From positions 124,001 through 188,000 of the forward strand of contig NZ_AUIC01000004.1 of assembly GCF_000423505.1 (NCBI RefSeq): a stretch of DNA of 64,000 nucleotides, read 5' to 3'. Position 1 is the first letter of the stretch. Every line of letters starts with the position of its first letter. Below are positions 54,721 to 62,561 of this stretch, piece by piece. The notes under the pieces were generated by a model that had not been told where the DNA came from, made no database searches, and saw only the letters and a list, made by a program, of their open reading frames with translations. The translations under genes were made by a program, and so were the position numbers. The stretch comes from Pseudoclavibacter soli DSM 23366. GTDB lineage: Bacteria; Actinomycetota; Actinomycetes; Actinomycetales; Microbacteriaceae.

Positions 54721-56403
54721 TCAGTCGCGCGTGAGCTTGCGGTAAGTGACCCGATGCGGGCGCGCGGCGTCTTCACCGAGACGCTGCACCTTGTTCGCTT
54801 CGTAGGCCTCGAAGTTGCCCTCGAACCAATACCACTTGGCCGGGTCGGTCTCGTCGCCTTCATAGGCAAGGATGTGCGTGGCGACTCGGTCGAGGAACCA
54901 GCGATCGTGGGTGATCACCACGGCACAGCCGGGGAACTCCAGAAGCGCGTTCTCAAGGCTTGAGAGGGTCTCGACGTCGAGATCGTTGGTGGGCTCGTCA
55001 AGCAGCAGCAGGTTACCGCCCTGTTTGAGCGTCAGGGCGAGGTTCAATCGGTTGCGCTCACCGCCCGAGAGCACGCCCGAGGGCTTCTGCTGATCGGGGC
55101 CTTTGAAGCCGAAGGCCGACACGTAGGCACGCGAAGGCATCTCGACCTGGCCGACCTGAATGTAGTCGAGCCCATCAGAGACGACCTGCCAAACGTTCTT
55201 GTCGGGGTCGATGCCCTCACGGTTCTGGTCGACATACGAGATCTTGACCGTTTCACCGACCTTCAACTCGCCGCCGTCGAGCGATTCAAGCCCAACGATG
55301 GTCTTGAACAGCGTCGACTTGCCCACACCGTTGGGGCCGATCACACCGACGATGCCGTTGCGCGGGAGCGTGAACGACAGGTCGTCGATGAGCGTGCGCC
55401 CATCGAAGCCCTTCTGCAGGTGGCTGGCCTCGAGCACCACGTCGCCCAGACGCGGGCCCGGCGGAATCTGGATCTCCTCGAAGTCGAGCTTGCGAGTCTT
55501 CTCGGCCTCGGCCGCCATCTCTTCGTAGCGGGCCAGACGAGCCTTGCTCTTGGTCTGGCGCCCCTTGGCGTTGCTGCGCACCCACTCGAGCTCGTCTTCG
55601 AGGCGCTTGGCCAGCTTGGCGTCTTTTTTGCCCTGCACCTCGAGTCGAGCGGCTTTCTTTTCGAGGTACGTCGAGTAGTTGCCTTCGTACGGGTAGGCAC
55701 GACCGCGGTCGAGCTCGAGAATCCACTCGGCCACGTGATCGAGGAAGTAACGATCGTGCGTGACGGCCAGCACTGCACCCGGGTAGGTGTGCAGGTGCTG
55801 CTCGAGCCAGAGCACACTCTCGGCGTCAAGATGGTTGGTGGGCTCATCGAGCAGCAGCAGGTCGGGCTTCTTCAGCAGCAGCTGGCACAGCGCGACACGA
55901 CGGCGCTCACCACCCGAGAGGTTTTTGACCAGTGCGTCAGAGGGTGGGCAGCGCAGGGCATCCATGGCCTGCTCGAGCTGCGCGTCGAGATCCCAGGCGT
56001 CTGCGGCGTCGATCTGCTCTTGCAGGCGCCCCATCTCTTCGAGCAGGGCGTCGTAGTCGGCATCGGGTGAGGCCAGCTCTTCTGAAATCGCGTTGAAGCG
56101 ATCGACCTTGGCCTTGATCTCACCAACGCCCTGCTGCACGTTTTCGAGCACCGTCAGGTCTTCGTCGAGCGGCGGCTCCTGCTGCAGGATGCCAACGGTA
56201 TAGCCGTCGGTCAGACGGGCCTCGCCGTTGCTCGGGGTGTCGAGCCCCGCCATGATCTTGAGCACGCTCGACTTGCCAGCACCGTTGGGGCCGACCACAC
56301 CGATCTTCGCTCCGGGGAGGAACGACAGCGTGACGTCGTCGAGGATGACCTTGTCGCCATGGGCTTTTCGGGCGCGGACCATCTGGTAGATATATTCAGC
56401 CAT
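54721..56403 (-). CDS. ettA: Energy-dependent translational throttle protein EttA (ABC-F)
   Basis: 560 residues with two ABC ATPase domains and no membrane part. Walker A GPNGAGKSS (first) and GPNGVGKST (second), signatures LSGGERRR and LSGGERNR, and the ABC-F linker between them (about 240-310, rich in Lys/Arg/Glu). MAEYIYQMVRARKAHGDK at the start is the EttA form. EttA binds the ribosomal E site and gates entry into elongation according to ADP/ATP. ATG 56403 fits; a -10-like TAGACT is seven bases upstream. Confidence 0.96.
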   Translation of the reverse strand: MAEYIYQMVRARKAHGDKVILDDVTLSFLPGAKIGVVGPNGAGKSSVLKIMAGLDTPSNGEARLTDGYTVGILQQEPPLDEDLTVLENVQQGVGEIKAKVDRFNAISEELASPDADYDALLEEMGRLQEQIDAADAWDLDAQLEQAMDALRCPPSDALVKNLSGGERRRVALCQLLLKKPDLLLLDEPTNHLDAESVLWLEQHLHTYPGAVLAVTHDRYFLDHVAEWILELDRGRAYPYEGNYSTYLEKKAARLEVQGKKDAKLAKRLEDELEWVRSNAKGRQTKSKARLARYEEMAAEAEKTRKLDFEEIQIPPGPRLGDVVLEASHLQKGFDGRTLIDDLSFTLPRNGIVGVIGPNGVGKSTLFKTIVGLESLDGGELKVGETVKISYVDQNREGIDPDKNVWQVVSDGLDYIQVGQVEMPSRAYVSAFGFKGPDQQKPSGVLSGGERNRLNLALTLKQGGNLLLLDEPTNDLDVETLSSLENALLEFPGCAVVITHDRWFLDRVATHILAYEGDETDPAKWYWFEGNFEAYEANKVQRLGEDAARPHRVTYRKLTRD

Positions 56404-56410
56404 GCGCACC

Positions 56411-56416
56411 AGTCTA
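56411..56416 (-). promoter_or_regulatory. -10 box (TAGACT) of a leaderless ettA transcript
   Basis: Minus-strand TAGACT, GGTGCGC, then ATG 56403. No Shine-Dalgarno sequence. Confidence 0.5.
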
Positions 56417-56477
56417 TCGGCACGGCGTGGTCGCCACAGAGCATCCTGAGCCACGCCGAATCATCGGCTCTGCGATG

Positions 56478-56924
56478 TCACCAATCGATGTCGACCGTGT
56501 CACCGACCAAGCAGGCGCCGTCGATCGGGTCGACCACTGCGCTGCCACCGTAGGTGCCTTTGTGGTACTGCCCCACCAGACACTGCCCTTGCACTTCGGC
56601 CGAGACTGAGAGCGTGTCGGCGGCGAGCCCAGTAGGCGTGACCGCTGGGGTGACCTGCAGCTGGTCGGTCGTGAGCCCGGCCCCGCGCAACGCATTGACC
56701 ACGTCATGCTCGTCGGGCACCCCGTCGGCGTTGGTCAGCGGCTGCAGCAGCCCATCGAAGGCCGCCTGATTGGTGGCGGCGTCTCCGTCGGGCTGCCACG
56801 TGGCCACGACACTGGGCGACACAGTGGATGACGGGCTCGCTTCGGTCTGCACAATGGTCGAGCACCCAACCAGGGTGGTGGGCAGCAGGGCAAGCACAAC
56901 GAGAGAACGGGCAACAGAACGCAT
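56478..56924 (-). CDS. DUF6993-like lipoprotein
   Basis: 148 residues. A lipoprotein signal peptide (MRSVARSLVVLALLPTTLVGCS, lipobox LVGC) is followed by a Ser/Thr linker and a small domain with AAFDGLLQPLTNADGVPDEHDVVNALRGAG, two Cys (QCLVGQ, GACLVGD) and the end TVDIDW. The pattern fits the DUF6993 family of Microbacteriaceae. The Cys pair may form a disulfide. Function unknown. A -10-like TAGGCT six bases before ATG 56924 suggests a leaderless mRNA. Confidence 0.75.
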   Translation of the reverse strand: MRSVARSLVVLALLPTTLVGCSTIVQTEASPSSTVSPSVVATWQPDGDAATNQAAFDGLLQPLTNADGVPDEHDVVNALRGAGLTTDQLQVTPAVTPTGLAADTLSVSAEVQGQCLVGQYHKGTYGGSAVVDPIDGACLVGDTVDIDW

Positions 56925-56930
56925 GTCGCC

Positions 56931-56936
56931 AGCCTA
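56931..56936 (-). promoter_or_regulatory. -10 box (TAGGCT) of a leaderless lipoprotein transcript
   Basis: Minus-strand TAGGCT, GGCGAC, then ATG 56924. Confidence 0.45.
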
Positions 56937-57000
56937 CCGTCTGCACTGCCAGCAGCACGGTCGATCGCCCCCTATGCCGGCCCTGAACCGGACACTGGTG

Positions 57001-57582
57001 TCACCCTGCCTGAGCCTGCGCACCCCAGTCGGCCTTCTGCTGCCCTGGGTGATGCCACGCCTCGGAAGCCTGATCGTCGGCTGGCACCGCAGGCGCCTGT
57101 TCGTGCTGCGACGGCTCGGGCACCGCGTGCACGCCAGCGCCGGCATCGTGCGCGCCGCTGGCCCCCACTGGCTCATCGTGCGGTTGGAGCTGGGCGTCGC
57201 CAGGGTCGACGGCGCGCGGCGAGCGGTCGACTTTGGTGAATGTGGCCGTGCCCCACGAGAGATCGTGACCGATGCTGTCGGCGAGAATCTCGACACTGGT
57301 GCCGCGACGATCTTCTTTGACCCAGTTGCGCACGCGCAGCCGCCCCTGCACCAGCACACGGTGCCCCTTCTCAATGGAGCGCTCGATATTGGTGGCAAGT
57401 GACCGGAACGCCGAGACAGTGAACCAGTTGGTGTCGCCGTCTACCCATTGCCCGGCCTTGGCATCGTAGCGCCTGGCACTCGTGGCCAGCCGAAAGGTGG
57501 TGATAGTGAGGCCGTCGCCGGTGCGCACCGCACGGGGCGCAGTGGCGACGAAGCCGTTCACGCTGATGGTGTCTGAAGCCAT
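57001..57582 (-). CDS. ssb: Single-stranded DNA-binding protein (SsbB-like paralogue)
   Basis: 193 residues. An OB-fold at about 1-115 (MASDTISVNGFVATAPR, TITTFRLATSARRYD, WFTVSAFRSLATNIERSIEKGHRVLVQGRLRVRNW) is followed by a hydrophilic His/Gln/Ala-rich tail. The acidic DDDIPF-type tip that recruits partner proteins in the housekeeping SSB is absent (it ends WGAQAQAG). It is therefore more like the second SSB of Actinobacteria, linked to competence or cell division in other genera. Start ATG 57582; upstream starts are unlikely. Confidence 0.9.
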   Translation of the reverse strand: MASDTISVNGFVATAPRAVRTGDGLTITTFRLATSARRYDAKAGQWVDGDTNWFTVSAFRSLATNIERSIEKGHRVLVQGRLRVRNWVKEDRRGTSVEILADSIGHDLSWGTATFTKVDRSPRAVDPGDAQLQPHDEPVGASGAHDAGAGVHAVPEPSQHEQAPAVPADDQASEAWHHPGQQKADWGAQAQAG

Positions 57583-57714
57583 GGGAGTCTCGCTTTCGCT
57601 CAGGTGTGCGCATCGGACGATGCACATGCCCAGACTCGCGCGTCAGACGCGACCGCACGAGGCGCATCCATTAGCTGTGGAGAAAATCAGCGAAAAACGC
57701 GCCTGTGCACAACC

Positions 57715-57810
57715 GGTCAGTCACGCAGCACCCCGGTCGTGCGAGAGGTCAGTCCCTCAGCAGGTCAGTCACGCAGCAGGTCAGCCCCACAGTAGGTCAA
57801 TCGCGCAACA
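57715..57810. repeat. 16-bp tandem array covering the end of msrA
   Basis: Six consecutive 16-base units of the type GGTCAGTCACGCAGCA; one unit (57731-57746) is strongly diverged. The right-most unit contains the msrA stop codon. On the minus strand each unit reads like GACCTGCTGCGTGACTGA, a copy of the last msrA codons (DLLRD-stop). Confidence 0.88.
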
Positions 57811-58321
57811 GGTCGGCGTTTTTTGCGCGCACCTTCGCAATCTTCGGCGGCACCACAGCCTGGCAGTAGCCCTGGGTCGGGTTCTTCGCGAAGAAGTCCT
57901 GGTGATACTCCTCGGCGTCGTAGAACGCCCCTAACGGCTCGAGCGTGGTCACGATCGGCTGAGTCCACAGCTGCCCCGAGCGCACGATCGCCCGCTCGAA
58001 GGCCGCCCGCTGATCGTCATCGGCAAAGAACAGCGCCGAGCGATACTGCGTGCCGACATCGGCGCCCTGCCGGTTGAGCGTCGTGGGGTCGTGCATCGTG
58101 AAGAACACGTCGAGCAGCTGGTCGAGCGAGACCTGATCGGCGTCGTAGCGCACCAGCACCGCCTCGGCATGCCCGGTGGCCCCCGTGCACACCTGCTGAT
58201 AGGTAGGATGCTGAGTCACCCCGCCGGTATACCCACTGACTACGTCGGTCACCCCGCGCACCCGGCGAAACACACTGTCGAGGCACCAGAAGCACCCACC
58301 GGCCAAAACCACCTGCGCCAT
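57797..58321 (-). CDS. msrA: Peptide methionine sulfoxide reductase MsrA
   Basis: 174 residues. Reduces the S-form of methionine sulfoxide in proteins. The catalytic motif VLAGGCFWCLDSVFRRVRGV has the nucleophile Cys in GCFWC; GYTGGVTQHPTYQQVCTGATGHAEAV and YRSALFF follow, and the resolving Cys is in NPTQGYCQAV. ATG 58321 has AGAGGA upstream. The final codons lie in a tandem repeat array that extends downstream. Confidence 0.96.
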   Translation of the reverse strand: MAQVVLAGGCFWCLDSVFRRVRGVTDVVSGYTGGVTQHPTYQQVCTGATGHAEAVLVRYDADQVSLDQLLDVFFTMHDPTTLNRQGADVGTQYRSALFFADDDQRAAFERAIVRSGQLWTQPIVTTLEPLGAFYDAEEYHQDFFAKNPTQGYCQAVVPPKIAKVRAKNADLLRD

Positions 58322-58394
58322 ATCATTCCTCTCCATCACGTCGGTCTCTGTACAGCACGATCAGTGCAGCACGGTGCCGCGCCCGAGTCAAGCA

Positions 58395-58431
58395 GAAGAC
58401 CCCGGCAGCTGCATAAGCCATCGGGGTCTTC
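58395..58431 (-). terminator. Terminator after the NCS2 permease
   Basis: GAAGACCCCG (58395-58404) pairs perfectly with CGGGGTCTTC (58422-58431) around a 17-base loop. Followed on the minus strand by TGCTTG, a weak tract. Confidence 0.6.
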
Positions 58432-58446
58432 GTACGCACTGCTCGA

Positions 58447-59898
58447 TCAGCCGATCAGTGACTCGATCGGGCCGCGGGCGAAGTAGATCAAGAAGCCTGC
58501 GGCCACGATCCACAGCAGCGGTGAGATCTCGCGCCATTTGCCAGCCAGGCTGCGAATGATCACCCAGCTGATGAAGCCCACGCCGATGCCATTGGCGATC
58601 GAGTAGGTCAGCGGCATCACGGTGATGGTCAAGAACACCGGCACCGAGGCCGACAGCTCGCTCCAGTCGATGTCTTTGATCTGGGCGACCATCAGCGAGC
58701 CGACGGCCACCAGGGCTGCAGCGGCCACCTCGAGTGGCACCACCTGGGTCAGCGGAGTGAAGAACATCGCCAGCAGGAACAGCCCGCCGGTGATCACCGC
58801 GGCGAAACCGGTGCGCGCGCCTTCGCCGACACCTGCCGCGGCATCGACGAACACAGTGTTAGCCGAGCCCGAGGTTGCGCCACCGGCAGCAACCGCCACG
58901 CCCTCCATCACCATGGCCGACTTCAGTCGCGGAAAGTTGCCGTCTTCGTCAGCGAGCCCCGCACCCTTGGCCAGGCCGGTCATGGTGCCCATGGCATCGA
59001 AGAAGCTGGTGAAGAACAGGGTGAAGATCAGCATGGTGGCCGACAGCCAGCCGATGCGCTCGAAGGCGCCGAAGTTGAACTGCCCCACGAGGCTGAGGTC
59101 GGGCAGCGAGAACAGTGCGCCCGACAGCTGCGGCACGTTGAGCGACCAGCCCGAGGGGTTGGTGACCGAGCTGCCGAGGTGCAGCACCGATTCAACGATG
59201 GCCGCGACGATCGTCGAGAACACCAGACCGATCAGCAGTGCGCCCTTGACCTTCTTGGCCATCAGCACGGCCATGATCAGCAGGGTGATAAAGAAGATCA
59301 CGACCGGCCACGTGGTGACCGAGCCGCCGTCGCCGAGCTGCACCGGCGGCGAGTTCTGCCCGCTGGCGCGCACAAAGCCCGAGTCGACGAAGCCGATGAA
59401 CGCGATGAACAGACCGATTCCCACCGTGATGGCGGTCTTCAGCTGCTGCGGGATCGACTCAAAGATCATGGTGCGCAGGCCGGTCAGCGACAGGATCGTG
59501 ATGATGATGCCATTGATGACGACGAGCCCCATGGCCTCAGCCCAGGTGACGTCTTGCACCACGCTGACGGCGAGGAACGAGTTGACACCGAGCCCCGCGG
59601 CCAGCCCGAACGGCAGGTTGGCGACGAACCCGAACAGCACGGTCATCACGCCGGCGGTGAGCGCGGTGACTGCAGCCACCTGCGAGTTGGGCAGCCAGCC
59701 GCCCAGCACGTCGACGGAGGCTTGGTCGGCGCTGAAGCCGCCGATGATCAGCGGGTTCAGAATCACGATGTAGGCCATCGCGACAAAGCTCACGACGCCG
59801 CCGCGCACCTCAGTGCCGACAGTCGAGCCGCGCTCGCTGATTTTGAAGAATCGGTCGAGCCACGACCGCTGGGTGGACGTTTCGGGGGTGACGCTCAC
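58447..59898 (-). CDS. NCS2 family purine permease (AzgA-like)
   Basis: 483 residues with 12-14 membrane segments. The AzgA/GhxP branch of NCS2 carries adenine, guanine and hypoxanthine. Visible are STVGTEVRGGVVSFVAMAYI (the MAYI-type first helix), FGLAAGLGVNSFLA, and GSANTVFVDAAAGVGEGARTGFAAVITGGLFLL. GTG 59898 has AGAGGAG upstream. No purine gene is adjacent and no purine riboswitch was seen in its short leader. Confidence 0.92.
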   Translation of the reverse strand: MSVTPETSTQRSWLDRFFKISERGSTVGTEVRGGVVSFVAMAYIVILNPLIIGGFSADQASVDVLGGWLPNSQVAAVTALTAGVMTVLFGFVANLPFGLAAGLGVNSFLAVSVVQDVTWAEAMGLVVINGIIITILSLTGLRTMIFESIPQQLKTAITVGIGLFIAFIGFVDSGFVRASGQNSPPVQLGDGGSVTTWPVVIFFITLLIMAVLMAKKVKGALLIGLVFSTIVAAIVESVLHLGSSVTNPSGWSLNVPQLSGALFSLPDLSLVGQFNFGAFERIGWLSATMLIFTLFFTSFFDAMGTMTGLAKGAGLADEDGNFPRLKSAMVMEGVAVAAGGATSGSANTVFVDAAAGVGEGARTGFAAVITGGLFLLAMFFTPLTQVVPLEVAAAALVAVGSLMVAQIKDIDWSELSASVPVFLTITVMPLTYSIANGIGVGFISWVIIRSLAGKWREISPLLWIVAAGFLIYFARGPIESLIG

Positions 59899-59980
59899 AG
59901 GGGCTCCTCTGGGGTGCTACGGAATTCGAGATGCCCTGGCCGGCGTCGTCAGCGAGCTCGCGAGGAGCGGGCTGCGGGTG

Positions 59981-60517
59981 TCAGAGCCTGACCAGTTTAG
60001 CGCGCGCCAGCAGCAGGAACATCTCGCAGCCCAGGCAGTAACCGAACACTCCGTTGAGGAATGCCGCGATGAACGCGAAGATCACCGGGATCAGCAGCCC
60101 GTAGGGCACTCCGGCCAAGCCCAGCACTAGCCCGACCGCGGCGAACACAAACCCGACCAGCTGCGCGAAGGTCGGCGGCTTCGGGTTCTCGAAGTGATCT
60201 GGCGCCCCGAGCTTCGGGCGAATGACGTTCTTGAAGAACAGCCCGTAGGGGTGCCGCTCGACCCCGGCAAACGCACCCCACGCGAACAGTGCGGCAATCA
60301 CGATCAGCAGGATGACCGAGGGCTGTGCCAGCCGAGCGCCCAGTGTCTCGCGCACAGCTGCAGGCCCCTCGATCAGGTTCAGAAAGATGGTGACCAGCAG
60401 CAGCGCCCACGTGATGTTCGCCCCGAAGCGCGGGCCACGCGGATCGACCTTGGGGCCGCCGGGCTGCGCCTCAAGCGTGTATTTGACTGGCTGGCGCGCG
60501 TCGGTGTGTTCGGTCAT
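59981..60517 (-). CDS. DUF4395 family membrane protein
   Basis: 178 residues. Four membrane segments: about 32-50, 66-86, 119-140 and 142-160. A CxxC pair near the C-terminus (FGYCLGCEMFLLL) and VDPRGPRFGAN-like entry match DUF4395. It is preceded by a thioredoxin-like gene on the same strand 39 bases upstream. This pairing recurs in Actinobacteria and suggests thiol or sulfur chemistry at the membrane, which is an inference. ATG 60517 has GAGGAG upstream. Confidence 0.85.
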   Translation of the reverse strand: MTEHTDARQPVKYTLEAQPGGPKVDPRGPRFGANITWALLLVTIFLNLIEGPAAVRETLGARLAQPSVILLIVIAALFAWGAFAGVERHPYGLFFKNVIRPKLGAPDHFENPKPPTFAQLVGFVFAAVGLVLGLAGVPYGLLIPVIFAFIAAFLNGVFGYCLGCEMFLLLARAKLVRL

Positions 60518-60556
60518 CGGTACTCCTCAGATGGATGGGCTGTGGTGCGGTCGCGC

Positions 60557-61000
60557 CTACAGTGTGGCGACCAGCTGTGCGAGGTCTGCTCGCTTCGGTG
60601 GCCCGACGATGCGGGCCACCGAGTGGCCTCCGCCGTCGAGCACCAGCACGGTGGGGGTCTTCATGACATCGGCCTGCTTGGCGATGTCGAGGCGCTGCCC
60701 CACGTCGATCTCAATGAACTCGATGTCGGCATGCTCATCGCTGATGGCACTGAGCGAACGTCGCACTGAGGGGCAGTTGGCGCAGTATTCGGTGGAGAAC
60801 TGCACAAAGGTCGCACGCTGGCCAAGGGCCCCGAACTCACCGACGATCGAGGCGAGCTTGGGCTGGGAGTCGGCTGGGGCATCCGTTGGCTCACCAGACT
60901 GCGCGACCACGCGACCTGAGCGGCGCTGCTGCCAGACGCCCAGCACCGTCGCGACCAGCACAATGCCGATCACGATCGCGAGCGCCGGGAGAAGGTTCAT
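60557..61000 (-). CDS. Membrane-anchored thioredoxin-like protein
   Basis: 147 residues. One N-terminal membrane segment (about 2-24, LLPALAIVIGIVLVATVLGVW) leads to a thioredoxin fold with active-site CANC (FSTEYCANCPSVRRSL), EFIEIDVGQRLDIAKQADVMKTPTVLVLDGGG (cis-Pro in TPT). The site CANC differs from the CGPC of thioredoxin and resembles TlpA/ResA-like variants. Start ATG 61000 lies nine bases after a -10-like TACAGT, leaving only a very short leader. Likely works with the DUF4395 protein downstream. Confidence 0.85.
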   Translation of the reverse strand: MNLLPALAIVIGIVLVATVLGVWQQRRSGRVVAQSGEPTDAPADSQPKLASIVGEFGALGQRATFVQFSTEYCANCPSVRRSLSAISDEHADIEFIEIDVGQRLDIAKQADVMKTPTVLVLDGGGHSVARIVGPPKRADLAQLVATL

Positions 61001-61009
61001 AACAGAGTC

Positions 61010-61015
61010 ACTGTA
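61010..61015 (-). promoter_or_regulatory. -10 box (TACAGT) of the thioredoxin-DUF4395 operon
   Basis: Minus-strand TACAGT nine bases before ATG 61000; leader of about two to three bases. Confidence 0.35.
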
Positions 61016-61272
61016 GGGCCGCGACTGCTGGGGCGCACGCGCAGTTGTCACATGAGGTCACATGGGTGAGTTGCATGCGCGCCTGGCCCCAGCCGCGCGC
61101 TCCCTTGCCGCCCCAGGCGCTGTAGCCTCGCGCGCTCCCTCGCCAGTAGGTGCGCTCCCTCGCCACCACCGCCCCACCTCGTGACCAACGAGCACGCATG
61201 CTGGCAAACGAGCACGCAGCGCACCTACTCCGCGCGCGACATGCTGCAGTTTCTTCGCGGCAGGTCTCGCGG

Positions 61273-61278
61273 TACTAT
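61273..61278 (+). promoter_or_regulatory. -10 box (TACTAT) of a leaderless serA transcript
   Basis: TACTAT, CAAGGG, then GTG at 61285. Confidence 0.55.
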
Positions 61279-61284
61279 CAAGGG

Positions 61285-62484
61285 GTGCAGAAAGCCCTTC
61301 TTCTTGAGAACATCCACCCACTCGCCGTGGCCAACCTGAAGGCTCGTGGCTTCGAAGTCGTGACCACCTCTGGCGCGCTCGACGAAGACGAGCTCATTGC
61401 GGCCACGCAAGACGTCTCGGTGCTCGGCATCCGCTCGAAGACGCATGTCACCCAGCGCGTGCTCGAAAGCTCGCCGCAGCTTGAGACCGTCGGCGCGTTC
61501 AGCATCGGCACCAACCAGATCGATCTGCAGGCGGCAGCCGACCGCGGCATCGCCGTGTTCAACGCACCCTACTCCAACACCCGCTCGGTCGTCGAGCTGG
61601 TCATCGGCGAGATCGTGATGCTCGTGCGTCACATTCCGCAGAAAGATCGCCTCGCTCATCGTGGCATCTGGGACAAGTCAGCCACCGGCTCGCACGAGGT
61701 GCGCCACCGCACCCTGGGCATCGTCGGCTACGGCAACATTGGCGCGCAGCTGTCGGTGGTTGCCGAGGCCATGGGCATGAAGGTCATCTTCTTCGACCCG
61801 CAAGAGAAGCTCGCCATGGGCAACGCCGAGCGCCGACACACGCTCAACGAGCTGCTGGCCGAGGCCGACATCGTCACCCTGCACGTCGACGGCCGCAAAG
61901 AGAACACCGGCTTTTTCGGCGAAGCGCAGTTCAGCGCCATGAAAGACGGCGCGATGTTCATCAACAACGCCCGCGGCCACGTGGTCGACCTCGACGCACT
62001 CTACGCCGCGATCAAGAGCGGCCACCTCGGTGGCGCTGCGGTCGACGTCTACCCCACCGAGCCCAAAAAGCGCGGCGACGCCTTCGACACTCCCCTGGCT
62101 GAGTTCGACAATGTCATCCTCACCCCGCACATCGGCGGCTCCACCGAAGAGGCGCAAGAGAACATCGGGCGCTTCGTGTCGGGCAAGCTGATCGACTACA
62201 TCAAGCACGGCGACACGAGCCTCAGCGTCAATCTGCCGCCGCTGACGCTGCCCTGGACCGAGGGCATCCACCGTATCGCGCACATCCACCGCAACATCCC
62301 GGGTGTGCTCGCCAAGATCAACAGCACGCTCAGCGAGCTGGGCGTCAACATCGAGAGCCAGGTGCTCGGCACCCGCGGCCAGATCGGCTACGCGGTCACC
62401 GACGTGGCCGATTGGGTCGACGAAGAGGTGCTCAACGTGCTGCGCGACTGGGATGAGACCATCCGCCTGCGCATCATGGGCTGA
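61285..62484 (+). CDS. serA: D-3-phosphoglycerate dehydrogenase (short form with ACT domain)
   Basis: 399 residues. Oxidises 3-phosphoglycerate at the start of serine synthesis. The NAD fold is in LGIVGYGNIGAQLSVVAEAMGMKVIFFD; catalytic residues lie in FINNARGHVVD (Arg), the Glu is in VYPTEPK and His in LTPHIGGSTEEAQ. A C-terminal ACT domain (HRNIPGVLAKINSTL) follows directly. This is the compact E. coli-type form, not the 530-residue form with an extra ASB domain common in mycobacteria. Start GTG 61285 fits the -10 box six bases upstream; earlier in-frame starts are not used. Confidence 0.95.
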   Translation: MQKALLLENIHPLAVANLKARGFEVVTTSGALDEDELIAATQDVSVLGIRSKTHVTQRVLESSPQLETVGAFSIGTNQIDLQAAADRGIAVFNAPYSNTRSVVELVIGEIVMLVRHIPQKDRLAHRGIWDKSATGSHEVRHRTLGIVGYGNIGAQLSVVAEAMGMKVIFFDPQEKLAMGNAERRHTLNELLAEADIVTLHVDGRKENTGFFGEAQFSAMKDGAMFINNARGHVVDLDALYAAIKSGHLGGAAVDVYPTEPKKRGDAFDTPLAEFDNVILTPHIGGSTEEAQENIGRFVSGKLIDYIKHGDTSLSVNLPPLTLPWTEGIHRIAHIHRNIPGVLAKINSTLSELGVNIESQVLGTRGQIGYAVTDVADWVDEEVLNVLRDWDETIRLRIMG

Positions 62485-62502
62485 GCCCGCCGCTGACGCA
62501 AA

Positions 62503-62543
62503 CAGCGCCCCGACGAACGTGTGTCGTCGGGGCGCTGTGTTTT
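62503..62543 (+). terminator. Terminator after serA
   Basis: A perfect 14-base-pair stem, CAGCGCCCCGACGA / TCGTCGGGGCGCTG, followed by TGTTTT. It also separates the convergent cysK. Confidence 0.9.
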
Positions 62544-62561
62544 AAGCATGCAGTTGGATGC

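Larger units (their letters stand above)
61001..61284. other. Divergent intergenic region with short direct repeats
   Basis: Two near copies of GCGCTCCCTCGCCA and a related GCGCTCCCTTGCC occur between about 61096 and 61165, and AACGAGCACGCA appears twice near 61188-61220. No ORF of its own is supported. Confidence 0.55.

Noticed and set aside
61150-61284. N-terminal extension of serA in the same open frame
   Set aside because: The extension (rich in Arg/Ala/His) does not match SerA, and GTG 61285 with a -10 box six bases upstream starts exactly at the conserved protein.
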